DNA of 64,000 nt from UBA1479 sp048263775. GTDB taxonomy: Bacteria > Pseudomonadota > Alphaproteobacteria > Rhodospirillales > Casp-alpha2. Where the stretch lies: the NCBI GenBank assembly GCA_048263775.1, contig JBLXDU010000003.1, positions 1 through 64,000 of the forward strand, written 5' to 3'. Numbering within the stretch: the stretch's first letter is position 1; each line of letters starts with the position of its first letter. Below are positions 1 to 8,130 of this stretch, piece by piece. The notes below the pieces were generated by a model, which was given only the letters and a program-made list of their open reading frames with translations, searched no databases and had not been told where the DNA came from. A program made the translations under genes and the position numbers.

Positions 1-108
1 GACGTGGACGAGGCCCAGTCGGCCATCGTGCAGGTCGCCAAGAACCTGGCCGACAGCGGCGAAATCGTCATCGCCACCGGCGACGAAGAAGGCGAACTGG
101 TGTTCTAG
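1..108 (+). CDS. fliG: Flagellar motor switch protein FliG, C-terminal end (partial)
   Basis: The window opens inside a reading frame of 35 codons that closes with TAG at 106-108. Its residues (VDEAQSAIVQVAKNLADSGE, then an acidic tail ending ELVF) resemble the last helix and acidic tail of FliG, the C-ring protein that couples the stator to flagellar rotation and switching. FliG proteins commonly end with a 'EAQ.. IV..A..L.. GEIVI' segment followed by an acidic tail. Everything upstream is outside the window, so domains cannot be checked and the call rests on about 35 residues. Codon use matches the neighbours. Confidence 0.62.
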   Translation, partial: DVDEAQSAIVQVAKNLADSGEIVIATGDEEGELVF

Positions 109-136
109 GGCACGTTTCTTCTCTTCGCCCTGCCCG

Positions 137-1918
137 CTATCGCGCCAGCAACACTTCCCACAACGGACCCGACACAACGGGTGGGGCGTCCCTGCCCTCA
201 AACACCGGCGACGGCTGGAAAGTCACCGTGACATCGCCGGACGGCATGTCCCAGGTCAGGCCCGCACGGGCATGGCCGACCTCAAAATCCAGAAGCAGTT
301 CGTCGCTCGCGACCAAACCGCCCTCGATGGTAAAATCCATGGACGCGCGGCCGAGCCCGATGGACCGCTTGTCCTTGTCGACCGCACGCTGCAGGGGAGA
401 GCCGAAGATACGTCCTTCCGACAGCGTCACGCGTCCGCCGCCCGACGTGGCGGCCAGCATCTCCGGCCCCGAGCCCCCCACCGCCAATACATCGAGATTG
501 CCGTGCAGGCGCCCGGCGACACCGTGCCCGCCCAGCAGGCTTGCCGTCATCAGGGCGGCATCCAGGTCGCTGCCCGACACCGCGAGGGACAGCGCCGTCT
601 TGCCTTCATTCGCCGTGGCTTCCAGGCGGGCGCTGACCGTGCCGCCGAACAGCGGCAGGGAACCGACATCGGCCGCCAGGTTCGGTTCCCCCGTGCGCCA
701 CGACAGGCCAAGCCCGCCCGCGCCCAGGTCGACCCCGGGTACCTTCAGGCGCGCCCATTTGATCCGCCCGCGCCCGCCGATGGCAAAGCGGCGCGCCGCC
801 GACCCCGCCGCCGGTTGGAACAGCCCGGCCAGGCGCGCAGCGGCGACCACGTGGCGCATGTCGAGGGCACCGGCCTCCAGATCCAATTCGATCAGCGGTA
901 ATTTATCGTCCAGGTCGACCGCGACGCGCCCTGTCATGTCCGTCGCGCCCAGGACCAGACTGCGCAGGGCAAGATCAATGCGCCCGCCCTTCACTTCCGC
1001 CTGCAGGCGGGCCGAAGTCTGATCGATCAGGTCGGCCGGCGCCGGCGGCCAGGCAGCGGCCAGAGCCTTGGGGTCATCCAGGTCCAGGTCGATCCCCGTG
1101 CTCAGCGCCCAGCGATGGCGGTGGGCCACGGTGCCGCGCATCAGCAGGCTTCCCGGCGCCGCGTCGAGCATGACCTTGAACGGAACGCGAATACCCTCAC
1201 GGAAATCGTTTAGCCGGTGCAACTCGGCCTCGACATAGACCGGTTCGCCCCGCAATCGGGCATCGCCGCGCAGGCGCAGCACACGGCCTTCGGAGGCGCG
1301 CGCGATGCCGGCTTCCGTGGAAATGCCGTCAAGCGTAACGTCGCGGTCGAGCCCCGCGTCGGTATATCGCAAGGCGCCGCCTTCGATCATCAGCGCCGCG
1401 ATCTCCACCCCCGGCAGACCGGATGCCTTAAAGGCGGGCGTCCCCGGCGGCGGGGCCTCACCGTCCAGACGCGGCTTGCCACGGATGCTCCAGTTGTTGA
1501 CCCCGTCCGGTCCGCGGTCGAGCCGCAGGCTGGGCCGCACCAGAACAAGGCGGCGTGCCCGAACGGTGCCGCGCGCCAGGGCCCATAGGTCGAGATCCGC
1601 CTCCAGCCGCGCGATGCGCAACAACGGCGGGCTGTCCACGGGAACGAAGCGGTTCCCCGGCAAACGCAGGATGACGTCGTCGGCGTCTAGGCCCGGCGTC
1701 CCCCAAAAGCGCAATTCGGCACTGCCTTTGACCTCGACCTCGTAACCCGTCACCCAGCCGCCGACGGCTGCGATCAGGCGCTCGGCGCCGACCAGAATGG
1801 GCACCGCAGCGGCGCAGAGCGTCAACCCCACCGCCACGGCGAGGGCGAGGGTCAGGCGTGCCAGGGGCCGCGCTCTGCCGGCGTCAACGTCGTCGGTGAT
1901 ATACGGAGGTTCGGTCAA
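137..1918 (-). CDS. AsmA family protein
   Basis: This 593-residue envelope protein has a short cytoplasmic N-terminus, one membrane segment (about residues 20-44) and a long periplasmic part. The AsmA N-terminal pattern follows the anchor: a 'YEVEVKGSAELRFWGTPGLDADDV' type strand pair and a 'RLEADLDLWALARGTVRARRLVLVRPSL' stretch. The C-terminus has the late AsmA region (GGGRVTLSEGRIFG). AsmA-like proteins are thought to form bridge-like structures for lipid movement between membranes; the role here is inferred. The start is TTG at 1918, since no ATG or GTG lies suitably upstream of the anchor; a purine-rich stretch is about 13 bases away, so the start is uncertain. It lies 58 bases downstream of tusA in the same direction. 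Confidence 0.78.
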   Translation of the reverse strand: MTEPPYITDDVDAGRARPLARLTLALAVAVGLTLCAAAVPILVGAERLIAAVGGWVTGYEVEVKGSAELRFWGTPGLDADDVILRLPGNRFVPVDSPPLLRIARLEADLDLWALARGTVRARRLVLVRPSLRLDRGPDGVNNWSIRGKPRLDGEAPPPGTPAFKASGLPGVEIAALMIEGGALRYTDAGLDRDVTLDGISTEAGIARASEGRVLRLRGDARLRGEPVYVEAELHRLNDFREGIRVPFKVMLDAAPGSLLMRGTVAHRHRWALSTGIDLDLDDPKALAAAWPPAPADLIDQTSARLQAEVKGGRIDLALRSLVLGATDMTGRVAVDLDDKLPLIELDLEAGALDMRHVVAAARLAGLFQPAAGSAARRFAIGGRGRIKWARLKVPGVDLGAGGLGLSWRTGEPNLAADVGSLPLFGGTVSARLEATANEGKTALSLAVSGSDLDAALMTASLLGGHGVAGRLHGNLDVLAVGGSGPEMLAATSGGGRVTLSEGRIFGSPLQRAVDKDKRSIGLGRASMDFTIEGGLVASDELLLDFEVGHARAGLTWDMPSGDVTVTFQPSPVFEGRDAPPVVSGPLWEVLLAR

Positions 1919-1976
1919 GGTGCGCTATCTGCTCCCCATCGTGGTTCGCCCCTCATCGTGGCATGTGCCGCCATGG

Positions 1977-2198
1977 TCAGGTCTTGCGCACGACGATGGT
2001 GAATTCCCCGCCTTCGGCGCGGCTCTCGATCAGGCCGAAGCCCGTGGCGGCGCAGAATTCCTCGAAATCCTTGGGCGCGCTGGGATCCGTTGCGATCACC
2101 GTCAGCGTATCGCCAGCCGCCAGCGGCTTCAGAGCCTTTTTTGCCTTGAGCACGGGAAGCGGGCATTTCAGGCCGCGCGCATCCAAAGTCTCCGCCAT
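1977..2198 (-). CDS. tusA: TusA family sulfurtransferase
   Basis: A 73-residue protein with the TusA fold signature. 'LDARGLKCPLPVLKAKKAL' holds the Cys-Pro-x-Pro motif, with the persulfide-carrying cysteine at residue 12. TusA proteins pass sulfane sulfur between cysteine desulfurases, rhodaneses and acceptors for tRNA thiolation, molybdenum cofactor or sulfur oxidation. I chose the ATG at 2198 because GAGGG lies about 8 bases upstream and the family begins just before the LDxRGLxCP motif; the frame is open 19 codons further up. It is divergent from a TSUP exporter (starts at 2426), which suggests a sulfur-related neighbourhood. Confidence 0.9.
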   Translation of the reverse strand: MAETLDARGLKCPLPVLKAKKALKPLAAGDTLTVIATDPSAPKDFEEFCAATGFGLIESRAEGGEFTIVVRKT

Positions 2199-2425
2199 GT
2201 CGTTACCCTCAAGATCGATTAGGAAGTCCGCATTTTTCGGGATGCGCCGGGCCACCGCAAGACCAATCGGCGGCCTAATTACATGGTTACACGGAAATTT
2301 CCCACTTCCGGGGCTTTTCTTGGCGGACAGACGGGACTACAACGTGCGGGCCGCGACCCGCCCCGGCCTGTCCCGGCAACACGCACAACTCTGCTGATTC
2401 CCCCTAGATCCGTCAGGAAGCTGAT

Positions 2426-3340
2426 TTGGATATCTATATGCCCATCGCCGAAATGTCGGTGAACGTCCCTCTTATTTTGGCGGTCGGCGCCGGTGTGGGG
2501 CTCCTGTCGGGCCTGTTCGGAGTCGGCGGCGGGTTCCTGATGACACCGCTGCTGTTCTTCATCGGCATCCCTTCAGCCGTGGCCGTGGCGACCGGGGCAA
2601 GCCTGATCGTCGCCGCGTCGATTTCCGGGGTGCTGGCCCATTGGAAACGCGGCAACGTCGACTTCCGCATGGGCGGCTTCCTTTTGGTCGGCGGCGTCGT
2701 GGGATCGTCGATCGGGGTCTGGCTGTTCACCGTGCTGCGCGAACAGGGTCATATCGACCTCGTCATCCGCCTCAGCTACGTGGTGTTCCTGGCCATCATC
2801 GGCGGCCTGATGCTGGTGGAAAGTGCCCGCGCCATGATGCGCAAGAAGAAGAACCAGTCCCGTCGCGACCATATGCACAATTGGCTGCACGGCCTGCCCT
2901 TCAAGGTCCGGTTCCGCCGTTCCAGGCTGTACATCAGCGCCCTGCCGCCGCTTGCCGTCGGGCTGTTCGTCGGCCTTCTGGCCGGCATCATGGGCGTGGG
3001 CGGCGGCTTCGTCATGGTTCCCGCGATGATCTACGTCCTGGGTATGCCGACGGCGGTGGTGGTCGGTACGTCCCTGTTCCAGATCATCTTCGTTTCGGCC
3101 AACGTGACCATCCTGCAGTCAGCGACCAACCAGACGGTGGACATCGTGCTGGCGCTGATCCTGCTGATCGGTGGCGTGCTCGGCGCCCAGTTCGGCGCTC
3201 GCTTGGGGGCAAAAATGCAGGGTGAACAACTGCGCGGGCTGCTGGCGCTGATCGTTCTCGGCGTCTGCGCCAAACTGACTTACGAACTTGTCCTGCAACC
3301 GGCGGATCTGTTTTCCATCGCCGAAGTCGCCCGCTATTGA
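2426..3340 (+). CDS. TSUP family (TauE/SafE) membrane transporter, copy 1
   Basis: A 304-residue polytopic inner membrane protein of the TSUP family, whose members export sulfite, sulfoacetate or other organosulfur anions. The two family repeats each carry the glycine signature: 'LFGVGGGFLMTP' near residue 31 and 'IMGVGGGFVMVP' near residue 188. A basic loop (about residues 135-165, RKKKNQSRRD then FKVRFRRSR) separates the halves. The start is TTG at 2426, preceded by AGGAAG with 7-base spacing. A close paralogue follows in the same direction at 3535, with the same TTG-GAT-ATC start. The substrate is not readable from sequence; the tusA neighbour favours a sulfur oxyanion. Confidence 0.88.
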   Translation: MDIYMPIAEMSVNVPLILAVGAGVGLLSGLFGVGGGFLMTPLLFFIGIPSAVAVATGASLIVAASISGVLAHWKRGNVDFRMGGFLLVGGVVGSSIGVWLFTVLREQGHIDLVIRLSYVVFLAIIGGLMLVESARAMMRKKKNQSRRDHMHNWLHGLPFKVRFRRSRLYISALPPLAVGLFVGLLAGIMGVGGGFVMVPAMIYVLGMPTAVVVGTSLFQIIFVSANVTILQSATNQTVDIVLALILLIGGVLGAQFGARLGAKMQGEQLRGLLALIVLGVCAKLTYELVLQPADLFSIAEVARY

Positions 3341-3467
3341 CCCCCGTTCGGCATGTGTGGTGACGAATTCTGTCCCGATTTCAGGAAAATCGCCGGTCCT
3401 GTGCAAATTAAGGGTTTTACAGTGCAGAGTGCTATATTATTACTTTCTGTGGGGGCACAGGATTTCC

Positions 3468-3489
3468 TTGTAATTTCACGCGGTTACAA
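3468..3489. promoter_or_regulatory. Inverted repeat TTGTAA-N10-TTACAA upstream of TSUP copy 2
   Basis: Perfect 6-base arms, TTGTAA at 3468-3473 and TTACAA at 3484-3489, separated by 10 bases, lie 45 bases before the TTG start of the second TSUP gene. An AT-rich TATATTATTA element at 3433-3442 could serve as a -10 region. The dyad may be a repressor or activator site; the binding protein is unknown. Confidence 0.35.
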
Positions 3490-3534
3490 ACCTGGCCCGT
3501 TGCATTTTCGCGCCAAGCCCACCGGGATACAGAG

Positions 3535-4446
3535 TTGGATATCTACCTCCCCATCGCCGAGATGTCGGTCAACGCATTCGCGATTTTCGGCATGGGCGCA
3601 GGCGTGGGGTTTCTTTCCGGGCTTTTCGGCGTGGGCGGCGGCTTCCTGATGACCCCGTTGCTCATCTTCACCGGCATTCCACCCGCCGTCGCCGTGGCGA
3701 CCGAGGCCAACCAGATCGTGGCCGCATCCGTGTCCGGCGTACTGGCCCATTGGAAACGCGGCAACGTCGACCTGAAAATGGGCATGGTGCTTCTGGTCGG
3801 CGGCGTCATCGGCTCGTCGGTCGGGGTCTGGCTGTTCACCGTGCTGCGCGAACTGGGCCAGGTCGATCTTGTCATCAAACTTTGCTACGTCGTGTTCCTG
3901 TCGATCATCGGCTTCCTGATGCTGGTCGAAAGCATGCGGGCGATTATGGCGCGCAAACGCGACGTGCCGCGCCGTCAGCACACGCACAACTGGCTGCACG
4001 GCCTGCCGTTCAAGATGCGGTTCCGCCGTTCCAGGCTGTACATCAGCGCCCTGCTGCCGCTCGGCGTCGGCATTTTCGTGGGTCTTTTGGCCGCCATCAT
4101 GGGGGTCGGCGGCGGCTTCGTCATGGTCCCGGCCATGATCTACCTGCTCGGCATGCCGACGTCGGTCGTCGTCGGGACCTCCCTGTTCCAGATCATCTTC
4201 GTCACCGCCAATGTCACCGTGCTGCAATCGGTGACCAACCAGACCGTGGACGTTGTGCTGGCCCTGATCCTGCTGTTCGGCGGCGTCATCGGGGCCCAAT
4301 TCGGCGCACGGTTCGGCGGACGCATCCGCGGCGAACAACTGCGCGGCATGCTGGCGCTGATCGTGCTCGCAGTCTGCGCCAAGCTGACTTACGACCTGGT
4401 CGCGACGCCCGTGGATCTTTACTCCATCGGCTTGGCAGGGCACTGA
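3535..4446 (+). CDS. TSUP family (TauE/SafE) membrane transporter, copy 2
   Basis: A 303-residue paralogue of the preceding gene, matching it along its whole length: the same start (MDIY.PIAEMSVN), the same glycine signatures ('LFGVGGGFLMTP', 'IMGVGGGFVMVP') and the same basic central loop with the shared segment HNWLHGLPFK.RFRRSRLYIS. Like copy 1 it is a predicted exporter of sulfur-containing anions. The start is TTG at 3535, with only a weak GGGAT/AGAG element upstream. It leads a tight cluster: the TIGR02186 gene begins 3 bases after its stop and a UspA gene follows. The pair looks like an old tandem duplication. Confidence 0.88.
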   Translation: MDIYLPIAEMSVNAFAIFGMGAGVGFLSGLFGVGGGFLMTPLLIFTGIPPAVAVATEANQIVAASVSGVLAHWKRGNVDLKMGMVLLVGGVIGSSVGVWLFTVLRELGQVDLVIKLCYVVFLSIIGFLMLVESMRAIMARKRDVPRRQHTHNWLHGLPFKMRFRRSRLYISALLPLGVGIFVGLLAAIMGVGGGFVMVPAMIYLLGMPTSVVVGTSLFQIIFVTANVTVLQSVTNQTVDVVLALILLFGGVIGAQFGARFGGRIRGEQLRGMLALIVLAVCAKLTYDLVATPVDLYSIGLAGH

Positions 4447-4448
4447 CA

Positions 4449-5195
4449 ATGCGACAATTAATCCCCTTCCTGACCGTCCTGTTGGCGCTCACCCTGGCCG
4501 ACCGCGCCCAGGCCCGCGACATCACCATCGACCTGACGGACCCCATCGTTTCGATCACGACCGGGTTCACAGGCACGGACCTGTTGCTTTACGGCGCGGT
4601 GAAACAGGCCGGCGACCTGGTTGTCGTCGTGCGCGGCCCGGCCCGGGACGAGGTCGTGCGCCGCAAGGAAAAGGTGCTGGGCGTGTGGGTCAACCGCGAC
4701 GAACTGGTGTTCGACAAGGTGCCGTCCTATTACCGCATCGCCAGCAACCGCCCGCTCAAGGAATTCATGAACCCGGAGGACGCCGACCGTCTGCAAATCG
4801 GGTTGTCCAATCTTGACCTGCGCGCCAAGGTTTCGGGCAAACTGCTTCCCGAAGCCCCCTATGATTTCCGCGAGGGCCTGATTCGCAACCTGCAGCGCAT
4901 CGGCCTGTATATGACCAAACAGGACAACGTGGTGTTCCTGTCCGAACAGCTTTTCCGCACGCGCCTGCGGTTTCCGGCCAACGTTTCGGTCGGTACCTTC
5001 ACCATCGAGGTCTACCTGTTCCGCGACAACAAACTGCAATCGACGGCAACGACGCTGCTGACCGTTCGCAAGTTCGGGGTCGAGGCCCAGGTCTATGATC
5101 TCGCCCATCGCTACTCGCTGGCCTACGGCGTGCTTGCCGTGATCATCGCCGTGGTGGCAGGATGGGCGGCGAACGCGGCATTCCGAAAGGGATAA
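4449..5195 (+). CDS. TIGR02186 family membrane-anchored protein
   Basis: A 248-residue protein with an N-terminal signal peptide (residues 1-19, ending near DRAQA), an extracytoplasmic beta-rich body and a C-terminal membrane helix (about residues 220-243, 'YGVLAVIIAVVAGWAANAAF') with a short basic tail. Features such as 'FTGTDLLLYGAV' and 'VVVRGP' match TIGR02186, a family of putative transmembrane proteins of alphaproteobacteria, often found beside TSUP exporters. The function is unknown. Start and end fit an operon: the ATG at 4449 is 2 bases after the TSUP stop and its own stop is 4 bases before the UspA start. A role as a periplasmic partner of the exporter is inference. Confidence 0.82.
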   Translation: MRQLIPFLTVLLALTLADRAQARDITIDLTDPIVSITTGFTGTDLLLYGAVKQAGDLVVVVRGPARDEVVRRKEKVLGVWVNRDELVFDKVPSYYRIASNRPLKEFMNPEDADRLQIGLSNLDLRAKVSGKLLPEAPYDFREGLIRNLQRIGLYMTKQDNVVFLSEQLFRTRLRFPANVSVGTFTIEVYLFRDNKLQSTATTLLTVRKFGVEAQVYDLAHRYSLAYGVLAVIIAVVAGWAANAAFRKG

Positions 5196-5199
5196 TCCG

Positions 5200-5706
5200 A
5201 TGACCGACGCCAAACAGCCGACCGGCGCCGCCCAGCCGGACGACGATCAGCTTACGTTCCTCTGTGTCGTCGACCGATCCGAGGAAATGTCCCGCGCCGT
5301 GCGCTTTGCCAGCCTGCGGGCGCGCAACGCCAACCGCCGTGTGGCCCTGCTTTACGTGACCGAACCCGCCGAATTCCAGCACTGGATGGCGATCGGCGAG
5401 CGCATGCGCGAGGAAGCCCGCGAGGAAGCCGAGGAAATGGTGCAAGCCGTGGCCTCGGTGGTGCAACGCATTACGGGTAAGATTCCGCCGGTCTATATCC
5501 GCGAGGGCAAGGTCGCCGAGGAACTTATCAAGCTGATCGACGAGGAACAGAACATTGCCCTTCTCGTCCTCGGCGCCGCGACCGGCAACGAAGGCCCGGG
5601 ACCGCTGATCGAACTGCTGGTCGAGAAACAGGCCGGGCGCCTGCGCGTGCCGATCACCATCGTGCCCGGCAATCTGACCGACGCGCAGCTCGACGCGATC
5701 TGCTGA
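5200..5706 (+). CDS. Universal stress protein (UspA family)
   Basis: A 168-residue soluble protein with a UspA-like alpha/beta fold: an early strand 'LTFLCVVDRSEEMSRAVRFA', a second strand 'RRVALLYVTEPAEF', and a C-terminal 'ALLVLGAATGNEGPGPLIELLV...VPITIVPG' resembling the nucleotide-binding G-2x-G-9x-G(S/T) region in altered form. UspA proteins bind ATP or ligands and modulate stress responses or transporters. It begins 4 bases after the TIGR02186 gene, so it is the last gene of the TSUP operon. The co-transcription suggests it tunes the exporter; this is inference. Confidence 0.85.
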   Translation: MTDAKQPTGAAQPDDDQLTFLCVVDRSEEMSRAVRFASLRARNANRRVALLYVTEPAEFQHWMAIGERMREEAREEAEEMVQAVASVVQRITGKIPPVYIREGKVAEELIKLIDEEQNIALLVLGAATGNEGPGPLIELLVEKQAGRLRVPITIVPGNLTDAQLDAIC

Positions 5707-5758
5707 TTACCTTTTCCCGCACCATCAAGCGCATACCGTCAGGATTGGGCCTTGAGAA

Positions 5759-6412
5759 CTAGCGATGTTCGGGGTTTGGCCCGGGATAATCCGGCTGCAT
5801 TTCCGGACCCGCCAGACGAAAGGCCTCCAACTCGGCGCAAGCGGCGTCGATTTCCAGGATCAGCGGGAACTTATCCAGCGGAAAGCCGTACCAGCGCGCA
5901 TTGAACAGCACGGGCACCAGGTAAATATCGGCAACGCTCGGGCTTTCGCCGTAACAGAACGTCGTCTTGTGCGGCCGTTGCTGTAACATCGTCTCCAGCG
6001 TCGTCAGACCAGCGGTGATCCAATGGGCGTACCAGGCCATGGATTGTTCTTCGCTCCAACCTTCGTGGTCGGTCAGATGGTCGCGCACTCGGTGATTGTG
6101 GATGGCGTGAATTTCGCTGGCGATGAATTGGGCGAATGAAATGGCGTCCATCCGGTCCTTCGGGTCTTCCGGGAAAACGGACGGATCCGGATAGGTCCGC
6201 TCTAACCAATCGATGATCGCCGTCGATTGGCTGAAGACCCGACCATCGATTTCAATCGCGGGCAAAAGCCTTTGCGGGTTGATGCGCTGATAGTCGTCGG
6301 ACTGCATGTTTTCGACGGCGATATAGTCGTAGGGCACCTTTTTCAGGTTCATCGTGGTTCGAACCCGCTGCCCGGCGGAGTTCCGATACCGGGAGTAAAG
6401 TTTGATGGTCAT
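5759..6412 (-). CDS. Glutathione S-transferase, zeta-like (maleylacetoacetate/maleylpyruvate isomerase type)
   Basis: A 217-residue protein with an N-terminal thioredoxin-like domain (residues 1-80: 'KLYSRYRNSAGQRVRTTMNLKKVPYDY' and the glutathione-contacting 'RLLPAIEIDG...QSTAIIDWLE') and an all-helical C-terminal domain. The SxxxxRVR stretch near residues 12-18 and 'NPQRLLPAIEIDG' are typical of zeta-class enzymes, which use glutathione to isomerise maleylacetoacetate or maleylpyruvate in aromatic catabolism. It sits 12 bases after the GntR regulator, in the same direction, and so is probably co-transcribed with it. The actual substrate is uncertain. Confidence 0.8.
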   Translation of the reverse strand: MTIKLYSRYRNSAGQRVRTTMNLKKVPYDYIAVENMQSDDYQRINPQRLLPAIEIDGRVFSQSTAIIDWLERTYPDPSVFPEDPKDRMDAISFAQFIASEIHAIHNHRVRDHLTDHEGWSEEQSMAWYAHWITAGLTTLETMLQQRPHKTTFCYGESPSVADIYLVPVLFNARWYGFPLDKFPLILEIDAACAELEAFRLAGPEMQPDYPGPNPEHR

Positions 6413-6424
6413 GTTTCCGATCCT

Positions 6425-7165
6425 CTAATTGGTTGGTCCGGACCATTTGTCGAGGGCCCGTTTCAGGTCTTCGAAATGTTGAGTCATCACAGCACCCGCG
6501 CGTTCGGCGGACCGGGACCGGATCGCCCTGGCGATCGGCCAGTGTTCTTCCTGCAACCCCTTCCATTCCTCGATCGGCACGGCTTCCTTGAAATCGAGGG
6601 CGCGGTATTCCTCAAGCGCCATGAGGATCATCTGCGCCAGATAGTCGTTGCCCGAGGCCAGGGCGACGGCGGTATGGATTTCCATATTCAGATCTGTCTC
6701 CCGAGAATCGGGAGCCGCCATTTCGCCCATCAGGATGATCGGGCGCTCAATCGCCCTGATTTGCTCCTCGCTGGCATTGACCGCCGCCAGGCGCGCGGCC
6801 TGCACCTCCAACAAGGTGCGCACTTCCCAGATCTGCAACAGGGATTCGCGCCGGTCGATCAGGTGTCGGCGACGCAGATCGTTGGCATCCAGCGCGCGGA
6901 CGGAGCGCACATAACGCCCGTCGCCATGACGGCTTTCCACAATCCCCTGCGATTGCAGCACGCGGAAGGCCTCGCGCAGAACCGGCCGGCTGACCTGCCA
7001 GCGGTCTGCCAATACCCGCTCGGGCGGGAATTTGTCGCCCACCTGCAAGGTGCCGGACTCGATGAGCCCCATGATCTGCTCGATGATCGACTGATGACGG
7101 AGGACCGCCTTGACCGGGGAAAACGACAGGACGGCATCCGCTTTATCCGGGGTTTCGAGCACCAT
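6425..7165 (-). CDS. GntR family transcriptional regulator, FCD (FadR C-terminal) type
   Basis: A 246-residue regulator. The N-terminal winged helix (about residues 20-90) contains 'QIMGLIESGTLQVGDKFPPE' and 'QVSRPVLREAFRVLQSQGIV', the GntR signature; the C-terminal helical FCD domain (about residues 105-235) binds an acidic effector, usually through a metal. I took the ATG at 7165 because GGAG stands 6 bases upstream; the frame is open another 54 codons, but the earlier ATGs lack a ribosome binding site. It is divergent from a class II aldolase gene, with a PdhR/LldR-like palindrome between them. It probably represses itself and both flanking catabolic genes; the effector is unknown. Confidence 0.88.
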   Translation of the reverse strand: MVLETPDKADAVLSFSPVKAVLRHQSIIEQIMGLIESGTLQVGDKFPPERVLADRWQVSRPVLREAFRVLQSQGIVESRHGDGRYVRSVRALDANDLRRRHLIDRRESLLQIWEVRTLLEVQAARLAAVNASEEQIRAIERPIILMGEMAAPDSRETDLNMEIHTAVALASGNDYLAQMILMALEEYRALDFKEAVPIEEWKGLQEEHWPIARAIRSRSAERAGAVMTQHFEDLKRALDKWSGPTN

Positions 7166-7261
7166 GGCGTTCTCCGTCAATTCGACCGGGCGGGCGGAAT
7201 CACCCGCGCGTTGCGTCGTCCTACAAATATCCATATCAAACAAAAAATGGAATAGATAGAT

Positions 7262-7278
7262 AATTGGGTTGCCCAATT
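7262..7278. promoter_or_regulatory. PdhR/LldR-type operator palindrome
   Basis: A perfect 17-base dyad, AATTGGG-TTG-CCCAATT, lies between the divergent GntR/FCD regulator and class II aldolase genes. Its arms match the AATTGG-N5-CCAATT layout known for the FCD-family regulators PdhR and LldR. It is therefore the likely operator of the adjacent regulator. Confidence 0.6.
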
Positions 7279-7362
7279 TTAAACCGAGAGATACCTTTTC
7301 CCATCGGTCTCGGCCGTCCCATCCCATTCACCCCCCCATTCAACGCACAGGAGGCCCCAACG

Positions 7363-8130
7363 ATGGCGCAAACACAGGAACAGGCAATCGACGAAATGGT
7401 CGCGGCCCTTGCCGGTGAAAAAATGCCCGACTGGTCCGTGCAACAGCGCCTGGCGGTCGGCTGCCGAATCCTGGCGGCACATGGGCACGGAAGCGGTCTG
7501 GCCGGGCAGTTCACGGCACGGGGGGATGAGCCGGACACCATGTGGACCCTGCCCTACGGCCTTGGTTTCGAGCAGGTGACGGCATCCGATTACCTTCTGG
7601 TCGACGGCGACCTGAAGGTCATCAAGGGAAAAGGCACGCCGAACATGGCGAACCGCTTTCACATCCATGTCTACCGCGCGCGCACCGACGTGCAGTCCAT
7701 CGTCCATACCCACCCCCCCTATTCATCGGCCCTGTCGATGATCGGCGAACCGCTGCGGGTCGCCCATATGGATACGATGACGTTCTTCGACGATGTCGCG
7801 CACCTTCCCCATTGGCCGGGCGTGCCCTTCGGCGACGAGGAAGGCGAGATCATCACCAACGCAATCGGGGACAAATCCGCGATCCTGCTGGCGCATCACG
7901 GGCAGCTCTGCGCCGGCAACACCATCGAGTCCGCTTGCGTCATGGGAATATTCTTCGAACACGCGGCGCGCATCCAGCTGGCGGCGATGGCGGGGGGGGA
8001 AATTAAGGAAGTCGATCCGGAACTTGGCAAACTGGCCCACGCCTGGCGCCACAAGCCGGAAGCGATGAACGTGACGTTCCGGTATTTCGCGCGGGCCATC
8101 CTGGAACAGCCGGCCCATCCGCTAAGCTGA
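7363..8130 (+). CDS. Class II aldolase/adducin family protein
   Basis: A 255-residue enzyme of the class II aldolase/adducin fold. The zinc-ligand histidines are visible in 'HIHVYRARTDVQSIVHTHPPYSSAL' (near residues 86-110) and 'ILLAHHGQL' (near residue 180). Members cleave or epimerise sugar phosphates or hydroxy-acid substrates; this one resembles the L-fuculose-phosphate aldolase-like proteins common in proteobacterial catabolic loci. The ATG at 7363 follows CAGGAGG with 8-base spacing, an excellent ribosome binding site. Divergence from the GntR/FCD gene suggests regulated sugar- or acid-induced expression. Its stop abuts the rpe stop (convergent, no gap). Confidence 0.85.
   Translation: MAQTQEQAIDEMVAALAGEKMPDWSVQQRLAVGCRILAAHGHGSGLAGQFTARGDEPDTMWTLPYGLGFEQVTASDYLLVDGDLKVIKGKGTPNMANRFHIHVYRARTDVQSIVHTHPPYSSALSMIGEPLRVAHMDTMTFFDDVAHLPHWPGVPFGDEEGEIITNAIGDKSAILLAHHGQLCAGNTIESACVMGIFFEHAARIQLAAMAGGEIKEVDPELGKLAHAWRHKPEAMNVTFRYFARAILEQPAHPLS

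Noticed and set aside
3484..4449. 321-codon minus-strand frame opposite TSUP copy 2
   Set aside because: Gln/Asp/His-rich shadow without motifs; the TSUP gene is clear.
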